The notes beneath the pieces are model-generated. The model was not told where the DNA came from and made no database searches. It saw nothing but the letters and a program-made list of their open reading frames with translations. Of a stretch of DNA of 64,000 nucleotides, positions 36,510-43,749 are shown in pieces (the stretch's first letter is position 1; each line of letters opens with the position of its first letter). A program made the translations under genes and the position numbers. This stretch comes from JADKIH01 sp031417555 (GTDB taxonomy: Bacteria; Bacteroidota; Bacteroidia; AKYH767-A; 2013-40CM-41-45), in NCBI GenBank assembly GCA_031417555.1, contig JANOVV010000005.1, positions 1-64,000 on the forward strand, given 5' to 3'.

Positions 36510-36588
36510 GAGTATCAAGTATCATGTATCAAGTATCATGATACAAAAAACAGTAGTATCATGATACTTGATACATGATACCTGATAC
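36510..36588 (+). repeat. Inverted GTATC/GATAC heptamer array, long hairpin between atpA and atpG
   Basis: Units (GAGTATC, AAGTATC, ATGTATC, AAGTATC, ATGATAC) run from the base after the atpA stop. Bases 36512-36544 are complementary to 36556-36588 over 33 positions with one mismatch (a possible G-U pair in RNA), enclosing an 11-base A-rich loop. The hairpin has only two T bases after it, so it does not look like a plain intrinsic terminator. Confidence 0.9.
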
Positions 36589-36605
36589 AAAAAAAACATT
36601 GGCAT

Positions 36606-36640
36606 CTTGATCATGATACTTGATACTTGATACCTGATAC
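36606..36640 (+). repeat. 7-base tandem array, GATAC orientation, before atpG
   Basis: Five units (CTTGATC, ATGATAC, TTGATAC, TTGATAC, CTGATAC) in register, in the orientation opposite to those downstream of stop codons. It ends 10 bases before the atpG ATG and can pair with the left arm at 36512-36544 as an alternative to the hairpin. Confidence 0.85.
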
Positions 36641-36650
36641 AAATAGTCCC

Positions 36651-37541
36651 ATGGCTAATCTAAAAGAAGTTCGTAATCGTATATCGTCAGTAATCTCTAC
36701 ACAGCAGATTACAAAAGCGATGAAAATGGTTAGTGCCTCAAAGTTGAGACGGGCGCAGGATGCAATTATTATGATGCGTCCTTATGCATCAAAGCTGAGA
36801 GATATAATGGAAAATATTTCGGGTTCGCTCGAAGGAAATTCAGGCGGACAGTTTGCTACTGTACGACCTGCCAATAAAATATTAATTATTGCTGTTAGTT
36901 CGAATCGGGGATTGTGCGGAGCATTTAATGCGAATATAAACCGAACCGTAAGCCGTTTGATCAGAGAAAAATATCCGGAACAGTCAAAGGCCGGCAATTT
37001 AAAAGTTCTTGCAATCGGAAAAAAAACAGCTGACTTTTTCAGCAAGCTGAAACAAAACTATGCAGGTAATCATAATGAAGTGTATAACAACCTGAATTTC
37101 GAAAACGTATCTCGTATTGCCGAAGGAATAATGACTCAGTTCGCTGCCGGAGAATATGATCGTGTGGAATTGGTTTACAATCAATTTAAAAATGCAGCCG
37201 TTCAAATTGTAATGACTGAACAACTTTTACCAATCGCACCTGCGAAACAAAACTCAATTGCTGGAAAGAGTAAAGCGGTGAATGACTATATATTTGAACC
37301 TGATAAAGAAGAACTCGTTCTTCAGTTAATACCCAAAGCCGTTAAAGTTCAACTTTATAAAGCTGTTCTGGATTCACATGCATCCGAACATGGAGCACGT
37401 ATGACATCAATGAGTAAAGCAACCGACAATGCCGGTGAAATTCTTAAAGAACTTAAGTTGTCATACAATAAAGCACGTCAGGCTGCAATCACCGGAGAAA
37501 TTCTGGAGATCGTTGCCGGCGCAGAAGCTCTTAACGGTTAA
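36651..37541 (+). CDS. atpG: F1Fo ATP synthase subunit gamma
   Basis: 296 residues from the ATG at 36651; the TTG at 36627 lies inside the heptamer array and is rejected. The N-terminal MANLKEVRNRISSVISTQQ and the C-terminal TDNAGEILKELKLSYNKARQAAIT are the conserved coiled-coil shaft halves. SSNRGLCGAFNANI is also standard. It is the central rotor stalk. Last gene of the operon here. Confidence 0.95.
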   Translation: MANLKEVRNRISSVISTQQITKAMKMVSASKLRRAQDAIIMMRPYASKLRDIMENISGSLEGNSGGQFATVRPANKILIIAVSSNRGLCGAFNANINRTVSRLIREKYPEQSKAGNLKVLAIGKKTADFFSKLKQNYAGNHNEVYNNLNFENVSRIAEGIMTQFAAGEYDRVELVYNQFKNAAVQIVMTEQLLPIAPAKQNSIAGKSKAVNDYIFEPDKEELVLQLIPKAVKVQLYKAVLDSHASEHGARMTSMSKATDNAGEILKELKLSYNKARQAAITGEILEIVAGAEALNG

Positions 37542-37791
37542 ACATACAGAGCATTTATTGCATTAAATTTACCAGAATTTATTTTCCTATTTTCTTCGTT
37601 TGAATGAGGGTTAACCGCACTCACTCCTGATGTTTTATTTGCACCGATAAAAGATAAATAGATATTTTTTGTTATTTACAAATACACGATTTTTTCGATT
37701 AATAACTTTTATTGGCCCACCTTCTGAAATATTATAAAACTTAGTACTTTGTTCGTTGAATAAAATACAGTGTACCAAATAAAATTTAACG

Positions 37792-38358
37792 ATGAATATA
37801 AACCTTCATGATATTCTGACAGTATCAATGATTCTGTTTGCAGTAATTGATATTATTGGATCTATTCCCGCCCTTCTTCAGATAAAAACAAAAGTAGGTT
37901 ACATAAAAGCGGAACAGGCAACTTTCGTATCTTTTTTAATAATGATCGGCTTTCTTTTTTTAGGAGAAACAATATTGCGCTTTCTTGGCGTCGATGTAAA
38001 ATCTTTTGCCATAGCAGGTTCACTGGTAATTTTCTTTCTTGCAATGGAAATGATTCTCGGAATAAGATTGTATAAAGATGATATTCCCGAAACCGCTTCT
38101 ATCGTACCAATTGCTTTTCCTCTTATTGCGGGAACCGGTACAATGACAACTCTTCTTTCCCTTCGTGCAGCTTATGATTCTCAAACAATAATTATCGGCA
38201 TATTCATTAACCTTGCTGTCGTTTATTTGGTACTCAGAAACCTGTATAGGGTTGAAAGATTTTTGGGAGTCGCGGGAATAAGTATTTTAAGAAAAGTATT
38301 TGGAATCGTACTTCTTGCAATTTCAGTCAAACTCTTTCGTACAAATATTGGTGTTTAA
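37792..38358 (+). CDS. MarC family membrane protein
   Basis: 188 residues with six hydrophobic helices. FAVIDIIGSIPALLQI at the start, AGSLVIFFLAMEMILG in the middle, and PIAFPLIAGTGTMTTLL are typical of the MarC (UPF0056) family of inner-membrane proteins. The family has no settled transport substrate; the old link to multiple antibiotic resistance is not supported for MarC itself. It follows a 250-base spacer after atpG. Confidence 0.82.
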   Translation: MNINLHDILTVSMILFAVIDIIGSIPALLQIKTKVGYIKAEQATFVSFLIMIGFLFLGETILRFLGVDVKSFAIAGSLVIFFLAMEMILGIRLYKDDIPETASIVPIAFPLIAGTGTMTTLLSLRAAYDSQTIIIGIFINLAVVYLVLRNLYRVERFLGVAGISILRKVFGIVLLAISVKLFRTNIGV

Positions 38359-38411
38359 ATAATGTATAACGGAAAATCATCTTAATTGAAAAGAATTAAC
38401 GAACAAATCAA

Positions 38412-41400
38412 ATGAAAAAAATTATACGGAGTAATTTTTTTATTTTATTTTTCTTTTCTATCGTTCAGTTTCAATCTGCCGCACAGGGAGTTTATACTAT
38501 TTGTTCGACAACTTCTATTACTGATTCAACCGGAACCTTATACGATTCAGGGGGACCTAATGATATTTATCACAGCAATGAAAATTGCACGCTATTAGTT
38601 GCACCATCCTGTGCAATAACAATCACTCTTTCGTTTCAGAACTTCGCTACCGAATCGGGCTTTGATTCATTTACAGTGTATGATGGCAATTCAACAAACG
38701 CTCCCGAGCTACTTATAGCTGATGGGAATATTGTTCCTTCCCCAATAACCAGTTCAACAGGCTATATGCTTATTGTCTGGAGTGCGGATGGTAGTAGTGA
38801 AGACAGTGGTTTTGCCTGTACATGGACATCAACCATTGCACAAAGTTCAACACCAACAGCAGCATTTTCTATAGGGAACACTAATCCACCACTAGGCGTC
38901 GGCGTGAAATTTAATGACCACACCATTGGAGCAACGTCAGCTTGGTTATGGAGTTTTGGTGATGGCGATTCTTCACGAAACCAAAATCCAATTCATGCTT
39001 ATGCTGCATCCGGAATCTATACCGTTACTCTTATTTCTTTTCATTGCAGCGAATCGGATACAATTTCAAATACAATTACCGTTCAACCGGCACCGCATAT
39101 TAATATTACACCTTCTCCCGGTTTTAATGCAAATGCTGCTTGTGGCGATTCTGCAAATTTCACACTGAGCATTAACAATTCTTCCGGAGGAAAACTTGTT
39201 TACAATTCAACTGGTGCAAATACGGGAGCGATTAAAGTACTTGCTATGACCTATGGTTCAAATCTTTTTGTAGAATTTCCCAGAACACTAGCAGCCATAG
39301 ATCAATATTTTACAAATTATATTCTCACTACGACGGATACTGTTGATCCTGTTGGTTTGAATGGATTATTGCAAGGAAAAAATGTTTTACTGATTACCGA
39401 ACAACAGAATGGCTCTGATGTAGTTTGGATAGCACTGGGTCCTGTGATACGTCAATTTTTAAGTAATGGCGGTTCCGTCATTTTCTGTGGTTCAGCATCA
39501 TCATTATCGAATAATTTATTTAGTACCGGGGTTTTCAACGGATCGTTTGTCGGAGATGAAACAGGGAAAAATCTTGAGGTTTTAAATAATACAGATCCAC
39601 TTACCGCAGGTCTAAATATTCCTTCATTTACAGGACCCAATGCTACATATTCATTGAACATTACAAATCCCGATAAAGTGACCCTTGTAAGATATCACAA
39701 CAAAGATGTGGTTGCATATCGTTATTTTGGTTCAGGCAAAGCAATTTATGTTGGATTTGATTTTTATAATTCAGATTCTAATTCAAAAAAAATTATTGCT
39801 AACGCTATTGAATGGGGTGGAAAAAATGCGTTACCACCATGGATACATTTAAGCTTAACAGGAGATACTGTAAATCCGGGGACAACTTCTTCTGTAGGAG
39901 TTACTTTTCTCGCAAGCGGACTTTTTGCTGGAACCTATTTTAATAATATTGGAATCAGCAACAACGATCCTTCGGATCCATTTATAACAATCCCTTGTAC
40001 ACTTACTGTAAGTGGTTCTCCAATCATTGAGTTTTCCGATAATTGTTTGACTTACGGACAAGTCATGCAACACAAAAGTATTCGTGATACATTAAAAATT
40101 ACTAATACGGGTTGTGATACTCTTTTTATTTCAAATATAAATTCAACATCACCGGCATTTATTATAAACGCTAATTTTAGTTACTTGCTACCGGGAGTAT
40201 TCGCTGATGTTATAGTAACTTTTAACGGACATACCGTAGGCACATTTCTTGACACAATACATATTCTAAATAACGATGTTGATACATTTGTATGTCTTAG
40301 TGCCACAACATTTCCTGCGCCTGTTATTAATGCATCAACAAGTTCTATAATACTAAACATAAGAGCATGTAATAAAACCGGTTCTGTTGCATTCAATATC
40401 TTAAACACCGGTGGCAGTAATCTTATATTTCATTTAAACAATTTACCGTCATGGTTAACGGCTGTTCCTGAATCCGACACACTTTTACCGGCATCTGAAT
40501 CAATCATTACGCTAAACTTTAATTCGGCTTTTTTCCCGGCGGGACCCCAAACAACGAATATCCAAATTGTTTCCAATGATCCATTGGCACCGAATAAATT
40601 TATTTCTTTTACAATGAATGTCGATTCAAATCCTTGTATAGATTTTTCAATTGTTTCCAATACCTGTACAGGAGTTTCAAATTTTACAAGCACTGTTGTT
40701 AATTTACCTGTGTATTATCATTGGGATTTCGGAGATGGAGACACAGCAAATGTTTCCAATCCTTCTCATGGCTATTCACATGCCGGTGCTTATTCAACAA
40801 TAGTTACTGCCTGCAATGCTCATGGATGCGATACAATGACAAAAACAGTGAATGCAATTATCACAGGCCCAAAACCAGCGGATTGTATTCCAACAACATT
40901 GGCCTATTCATTAGGAGTTGGTATAACTCTATTTCAGGTTACGGATTCATTAGGATTTCGGTTTAATAAAACATCAGCAGATGCCGCAGATGGTTATAAG
41001 GATTATACCTGCACCGATAATTCAACTCTTATTACCAATTTCCCCTACAACATAAATATCAATACAGGTTTCTCTTTAGCTGAAAATGTTAGAGCCTGGC
41101 TGGATATGAATAATGATGGCGTATTTGATTCTAATACTGAATTGATTTTTTCTGATTCTTCTGTTTTAAGAAATCATTCCGGCACATTTAGCATTCCTGC
41201 ATTGCTAACGAATATTTATAATGCACCAATACGTTTACGATTAGCTTCTGATTATAGCGGAAACCCGGATCCTCAACCCTGCCAGGATCTTATATCAGGG
41301 CAAGTTGAAGATTACTCGGTCTTTCTGTCATTTAATATTGATGTCAATGAAATTAATCGCGAAGCAGGATTCAAAGTTTATCCTAATCCTTTTCAAAATG

Positions 41401-41612
41401 CAGTGACGATTGAATACAATCCTAAAAGATCATCAGAAATAAAAATTGCCGTTTTTAATATTGTTGGAGAAAAGATTAAAAATATTTCTAAGAAAGAACA
41501 ACAGATTCCAGGCAAATATTTTTTTGAATTCCCCGGAATACCTTCGGGAATATATTTCGTGAGACTTATTGTTGATGGAAAAACAAGCGTTCAGAAAATA
41601 ATAAAACTGTAA
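38412..41612 (+). CDS. Large secreted protein with CUB-like, PKD and GEVED domains, T9SS type A
   Basis: 1066 residues. Signal peptide ends near QSAAQG. Residues 28-140 look like a CUB domain (YHSNENCTLLVAPS, FDSFTVYDGNS). A PKD domain with WSFGDGDSS follows at about 145-225, then ASH-like beta domains with repeated ISNNDPSDPF, a second PKD (WDFGDGDT), and a GEVED domain (RAWLDMNNDGVFD ... GQVEDYSV) at about 890-975. The last 75 residues (VYPNPFQN, SGIYFVRL) are a T9SS type A sorting signal. A cell-surface adhesin or matrix protein is likely. Confidence 0.83.
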   Translation: MKKIIRSNFFILFFFSIVQFQSAAQGVYTICSTTSITDSTGTLYDSGGPNDIYHSNENCTLLVAPSCAITITLSFQNFATESGFDSFTVYDGNSTNAPELLIADGNIVPSPITSSTGYMLIVWSADGSSEDSGFACTWTSTIAQSSTPTAAFSIGNTNPPLGVGVKFNDHTIGATSAWLWSFGDGDSSRNQNPIHAYAASGIYTVTLISFHCSESDTISNTITVQPAPHINITPSPGFNANAACGDSANFTLSINNSSGGKLVYNSTGANTGAIKVLAMTYGSNLFVEFPRTLAAIDQYFTNYILTTTDTVDPVGLNGLLQGKNVLLITEQQNGSDVVWIALGPVIRQFLSNGGSVIFCGSASSLSNNLFSTGVFNGSFVGDETGKNLEVLNNTDPLTAGLNIPSFTGPNATYSLNITNPDKVTLVRYHNKDVVAYRYFGSGKAIYVGFDFYNSDSNSKKIIANAIEWGGKNALPPWIHLSLTGDTVNPGTTSSVGVTFLASGLFAGTYFNNIGISNNDPSDPFITIPCTLTVSGSPIIEFSDNCLTYGQVMQHKSIRDTLKITNTGCDTLFISNINSTSPAFIINANFSYLLPGVFADVIVTFNGHTVGTFLDTIHILNNDVDTFVCLSATTFPAPVINASTSSIILNIRACNKTGSVAFNILNTGGSNLIFHLNNLPSWLTAVPESDTLLPASESIITLNFNSAFFPAGPQTTNIQIVSNDPLAPNKFISFTMNVDSNPCIDFSIVSNTCTGVSNFTSTVVNLPVYYHWDFGDGDTANVSNPSHGYSHAGAYSTIVTACNAHGCDTMTKTVNAIITGPKPADCIPTTLAYSLGVGITLFQVTDSLGFRFNKTSADAADGYKDYTCTDNSTLITNFPYNININTGFSLAENVRAWLDMNNDGVFDSNTELIFSDSSVLRNHSGTFSIPALLTNIYNAPIRLRLASDYSGNPDPQPCQDLISGQVEDYSVFLSFNIDVNEINREAGFKVYPNPFQNAVTIEYNPKRSSEIKIAVFNIVGEKIKNISKKEQQIPGKYFFEFPGIPSGIYFVRLIVDGKTSVQKIIKL

Positions 41613-41632
41613 AGCAGAATTTTTTATTTTTT

Positions 41633-42145
41633 CTATTGATTGTTTTTCAGAAGGCCTCTTTGGATTCTTCGCTTTCTCTTGGAATGTTTCTGATAACCAT
41701 CTGAGAGAATACTTATGCTTCCGTCAATTTCCAGAACAGCCAGATTGATATCATTTAGTGAAGATACCCCATGCTCTCTTGCGGCCAGTTCTAATTCATC
41801 GATAGTTATATGTTCTTTTTTTAAATGCTCTTTTAATACAACTCCTTCGTGAATTAACATGACGGGATCCCCTTGAAAAATTCGGCTTGCCTGACGGTTT
41901 TTATATAGAAAAATTTTCAATAAATAATTAGTTATAAATAGCGATGCGGCAGCGACTACTCCTCCAAGGAGTGAACTATTAGTACCGACCATTGCATTTT
42001 GAACGGAATTGCTGATTAGCAAAATAAAAACAAGATCTATGATAGTAAGTTGCGAGAATTCCTTTTTGCCAAAAAAACGGATGGCTACAATTATAAAAAG
42101 ATAAACGGTAACACTTCGTAAAATAATTTCTGTTGGAAATTCCAT
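41633..42145 (-). CDS. DUF421 (YetF-type) membrane protein
   Basis: 170 residues. Two to three N-terminal helices including VTVYLFIIVAIRFFGKKEFSQLT, then a conserved soluble domain with VLKEHLKKEHITIDELELA and VSSLNDINLAVLEIDGSISIL, as in DUF421 proteins of the YetF group. The family is linked to envelope physiology but its function is unknown. It is divergent from the ferredoxin-like gene, with only 54 bases between the two starts. Confidence 0.82.
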   Translation of the reverse strand: MEFPTEIILRSVTVYLFIIVAIRFFGKKEFSQLTIIDLVFILLISNSVQNAMVGTNSSLLGGVVAAASLFITNYLLKIFLYKNRQASRIFQGDPVMLIHEGVVLKEHLKKEHITIDELELAAREHGVSSLNDINLAVLEIDGSISILSDGYQKHSKRKRRIQRGLLKNNQ

Positions 42146-42164
42146 TGGTTATTTTTTTAAATAT

Positions 42165-42172
42165 CAAAGCTA
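42165..42172 (-). promoter_or_regulatory. -7 element of the DUF421 gene
   Basis: The minus strand reads TAGCTTTG, 19 bases before the DUF421 ATG. It sits 16 bases from the plus-strand element at 42188, so the two promoters overlap in their polymerase footprints. Confidence 0.4.
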
Positions 42173-42187
42173 ATTAATCTTATCCAT

Positions 42188-42195
42188 TATCTTTG
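42188..42195 (+). promoter_or_regulatory. -7 element of the ferredoxin-like gene, leaderless arrangement
   Basis: TATCTTTG ends five bases before the ATG at 42200, so the transcript should begin at or near the start codon. No good -33 TTG is at usual spacing. Confidence 0.5.
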
Positions 42196-42199
42196 CACT

Positions 42200-42526
42200 A
42201 TGAAATTTGAAAAACACATTTTTATTTGCACCAATCAGCGTGCTCCCGGGGAAAAGAAATCATGTGGCGAAGCTTGTGGATTGGAATTAATCAAGGAATT
42301 TAAAAAGCAAATGAAGGATCAGAATCTGAACAGCAGAATGCGAGCCCAAAAATCGGGTTGCCTGGATGCTTGCGAATATGGACCAACGGTTGTAGTCTAT
42401 CCTGAAGGAGTTTATTATGGCGCCGTTACTCCGGCCGATGTAAACGAAATAGTTCAAGAACATCTTTTAAATAACCGCCCGGTTGAGAGGCTGATTATTA
42501 ATTTTAATGAAAAGTCGCCTGTCTGA
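42200..42526 (+). CDS. Thioredoxin-like 2Fe-2S ferredoxin
   Basis: 108 residues. Cysteines C10, C22, C54 and C58 (ICTNQR, KKSCGEACG, KSGCLDACEYGP) have the spacing of thioredoxin-fold 2Fe-2S ferredoxins, and YPEGVYYGAV follows as in that family. C26 is an additional cysteine. A soluble electron carrier or cluster-binding protein is expected; the partner is unknown. Its stop overlaps the next start (TGATGG). Confidence 0.82.
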   Translation: MKFEKHIFICTNQRAPGEKKSCGEACGLELIKEFKKQMKDQNLNSRMRAQKSGCLDACEYGPTVVVYPEGVYYGAVTPADVNEIVQEHLLNNRPVERLIINFNEKSPV

Positions 42527-42888
42527 TGGAATTAATTCCGGAAAAATATCGCTATGATCTGGAAATTATTCGCGGGACTGCTGAGCAAATCATTAGAGAT
42601 TTTAATATTGATGGCTTTGAAATTATTTTCAGTGGAAACCCTCACAATGCTTTCGAAGAATTAAAGACACAGATCAGGCCGGTAATTAAAAAACAATTTA
42701 CGGATGACAAATCAACCTTTCAATCACTTCTTTACCGTATCGATATTAATGAAAAAGATTATAAACACGCACTGGCTTCTTTAACATCACCTGAAGTTGA
42801 AGAAAAATTATCAGAACTCATCATTCGAAGAGAGTTTCAGAAAGTAATTACCAGAAAATATTTCTCAGATACTGAAGGAGAAAAATGA
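42526..42888 (+). CDS. Conserved-looking hypothetical protein coupled to the ferredoxin
   Basis: 120 residues, soluble, no signal peptide, high in Glu, Lys and Ile, mostly helical by eye (RYDLEIIRGTAEQIIRDFNI; EEKLSELIIRREFQKVITRK). I do not recognise the family. The ATG overlaps the ferredoxin stop by one base, so the two are translationally coupled and probably act together. Confidence 0.7.
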   Translation: MELIPEKYRYDLEIIRGTAEQIIRDFNIDGFEIIFSGNPHNAFEELKTQIRPVIKKQFTDDKSTFQSLLYRIDINEKDYKHALASLTSPEVEEKLSELIIRREFQKVITRKYFSDTEGEK

Positions 42889-42952
42889 CATTCAAAAATA
42901 AATATATTTTCCAAACAATTATCACTGCTTATAACAAACCAATAACATTTCT

Positions 42953-42960
42953 TATTTTTG
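42953..42960 (+). promoter_or_regulatory. -7 element of purQ, leaderless arrangement
   Basis: TATTTTTG ends five bases before the purQ ATG at 42965, the same spacing as for the ferredoxin-like and WG-repeat genes. No clear -33 element. Confidence 0.45.
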
Positions 42961-42964
42961 TAAA

Positions 42965-43657
42965 ATGAAAACAGGCATAGTCGTATTTCCGGGTTCTAAT
43001 TGTGACGAAGACATGTTTAATGTTCTAAGTAACATACTTAACAAAAACGTAATAAAACTCTGGCATAAGGATCATAATCTTCAGGGATGTGATTTAATAA
43101 TTCTTCCCGGAGGATTTTCTTACGGCGACTATCTTCGCTCAGGAGCCATCGCACGTTTTTCGCCAATTATGAAGGAAGTAATAGCTTTTGCTGAAAAGGG
43201 CGGAATTGTTTTAGGTGTTTGCAATGGGTTTCAGATTTTGTGTGAAGCCGGACTTCTTCCCGGAGCTTTGATGCATAATGTACACCATCAATTTATCTGT
43301 AAAAATGTTTTCATTCGCGCAGAGAATAATAACACACTTTTAACGGCCGGATTAAAAACAGGAGCACCATTAAAAATCCCAATAGCTCATGGCGAAGGAA
43401 ATTTTTATGCAGATGATGAGACGATGAAAAAATTAAACGAGAACGGACAGATTCTTTTCCGCTATTGTGATGAAAAAGGAAATCTTAATTCATTAGCAAA
43501 TCCTAACGGTACAAAAGACAACATTGCAGGCATTTGCAATGAAACTAAAAATGTTTTTGGAATGATGCCACACCCTGAGCGTGCCGCGAATCATATTCTT
43601 GGCAATACCGATGGAAGAAAAATTTTGGAATCTTTATTTAGTATGGTTAAAGTCTGA
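42965..43657 (+). CDS. purQ: Phosphoribosylformylglycinamidine synthase, glutaminase subunit
   Basis: 230 residues, normal for the free subunit. PGSNCDEDM at the start, LPGGFSYGDYLRSG, the nucleophile C86 in GVCNGFQIL, and the His-Glu of the triad in MMPHPERA. It releases ammonia from glutamine for the PurL reaction in the fourth step of purine synthesis. purL and purS are not in the window. Confidence 0.95.
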   Translation: MKTGIVVFPGSNCDEDMFNVLSNILNKNVIKLWHKDHNLQGCDLIILPGGFSYGDYLRSGAIARFSPIMKEVIAFAEKGGIVLGVCNGFQILCEAGLLPGALMHNVHHQFICKNVFIRAENNNTLLTAGLKTGAPLKIPIAHGEGNFYADDETMKKLNENGQILFRYCDEKGNLNSLANPNGTKDNIAGICNETKNVFGMMPHPERAANHILGNTDGRKILESLFSMVKV

Positions 43658-43692
43658 AAGTGATTTGAATAAGAATCTAAGTGGAATAAAAT

Positions 43693-43726
43693 AAAAAAAC
43701 CCCCGAAATTTCCGGGGGTTTTTTTT
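43693..43726. terminator. Bidirectional terminator between purQ and the T9SS gene
   Basis: CCCCCG and CGGGGG pair around a 7-base loop, extended by an A run on the left and a T run on the right. This gives a GC-rich stem with U tracts in both directions, fitting its place between convergent genes. Confidence 0.9.
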
Positions 43727-43749
43727 CATTGAAAAATAATCTAAACTAA

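Noticed and set aside
36510..36640. Possible CRISPR array between atpA and atpG
   Set aside because: The repeat unit is seven bases without spacers, and no cas genes are nearby.
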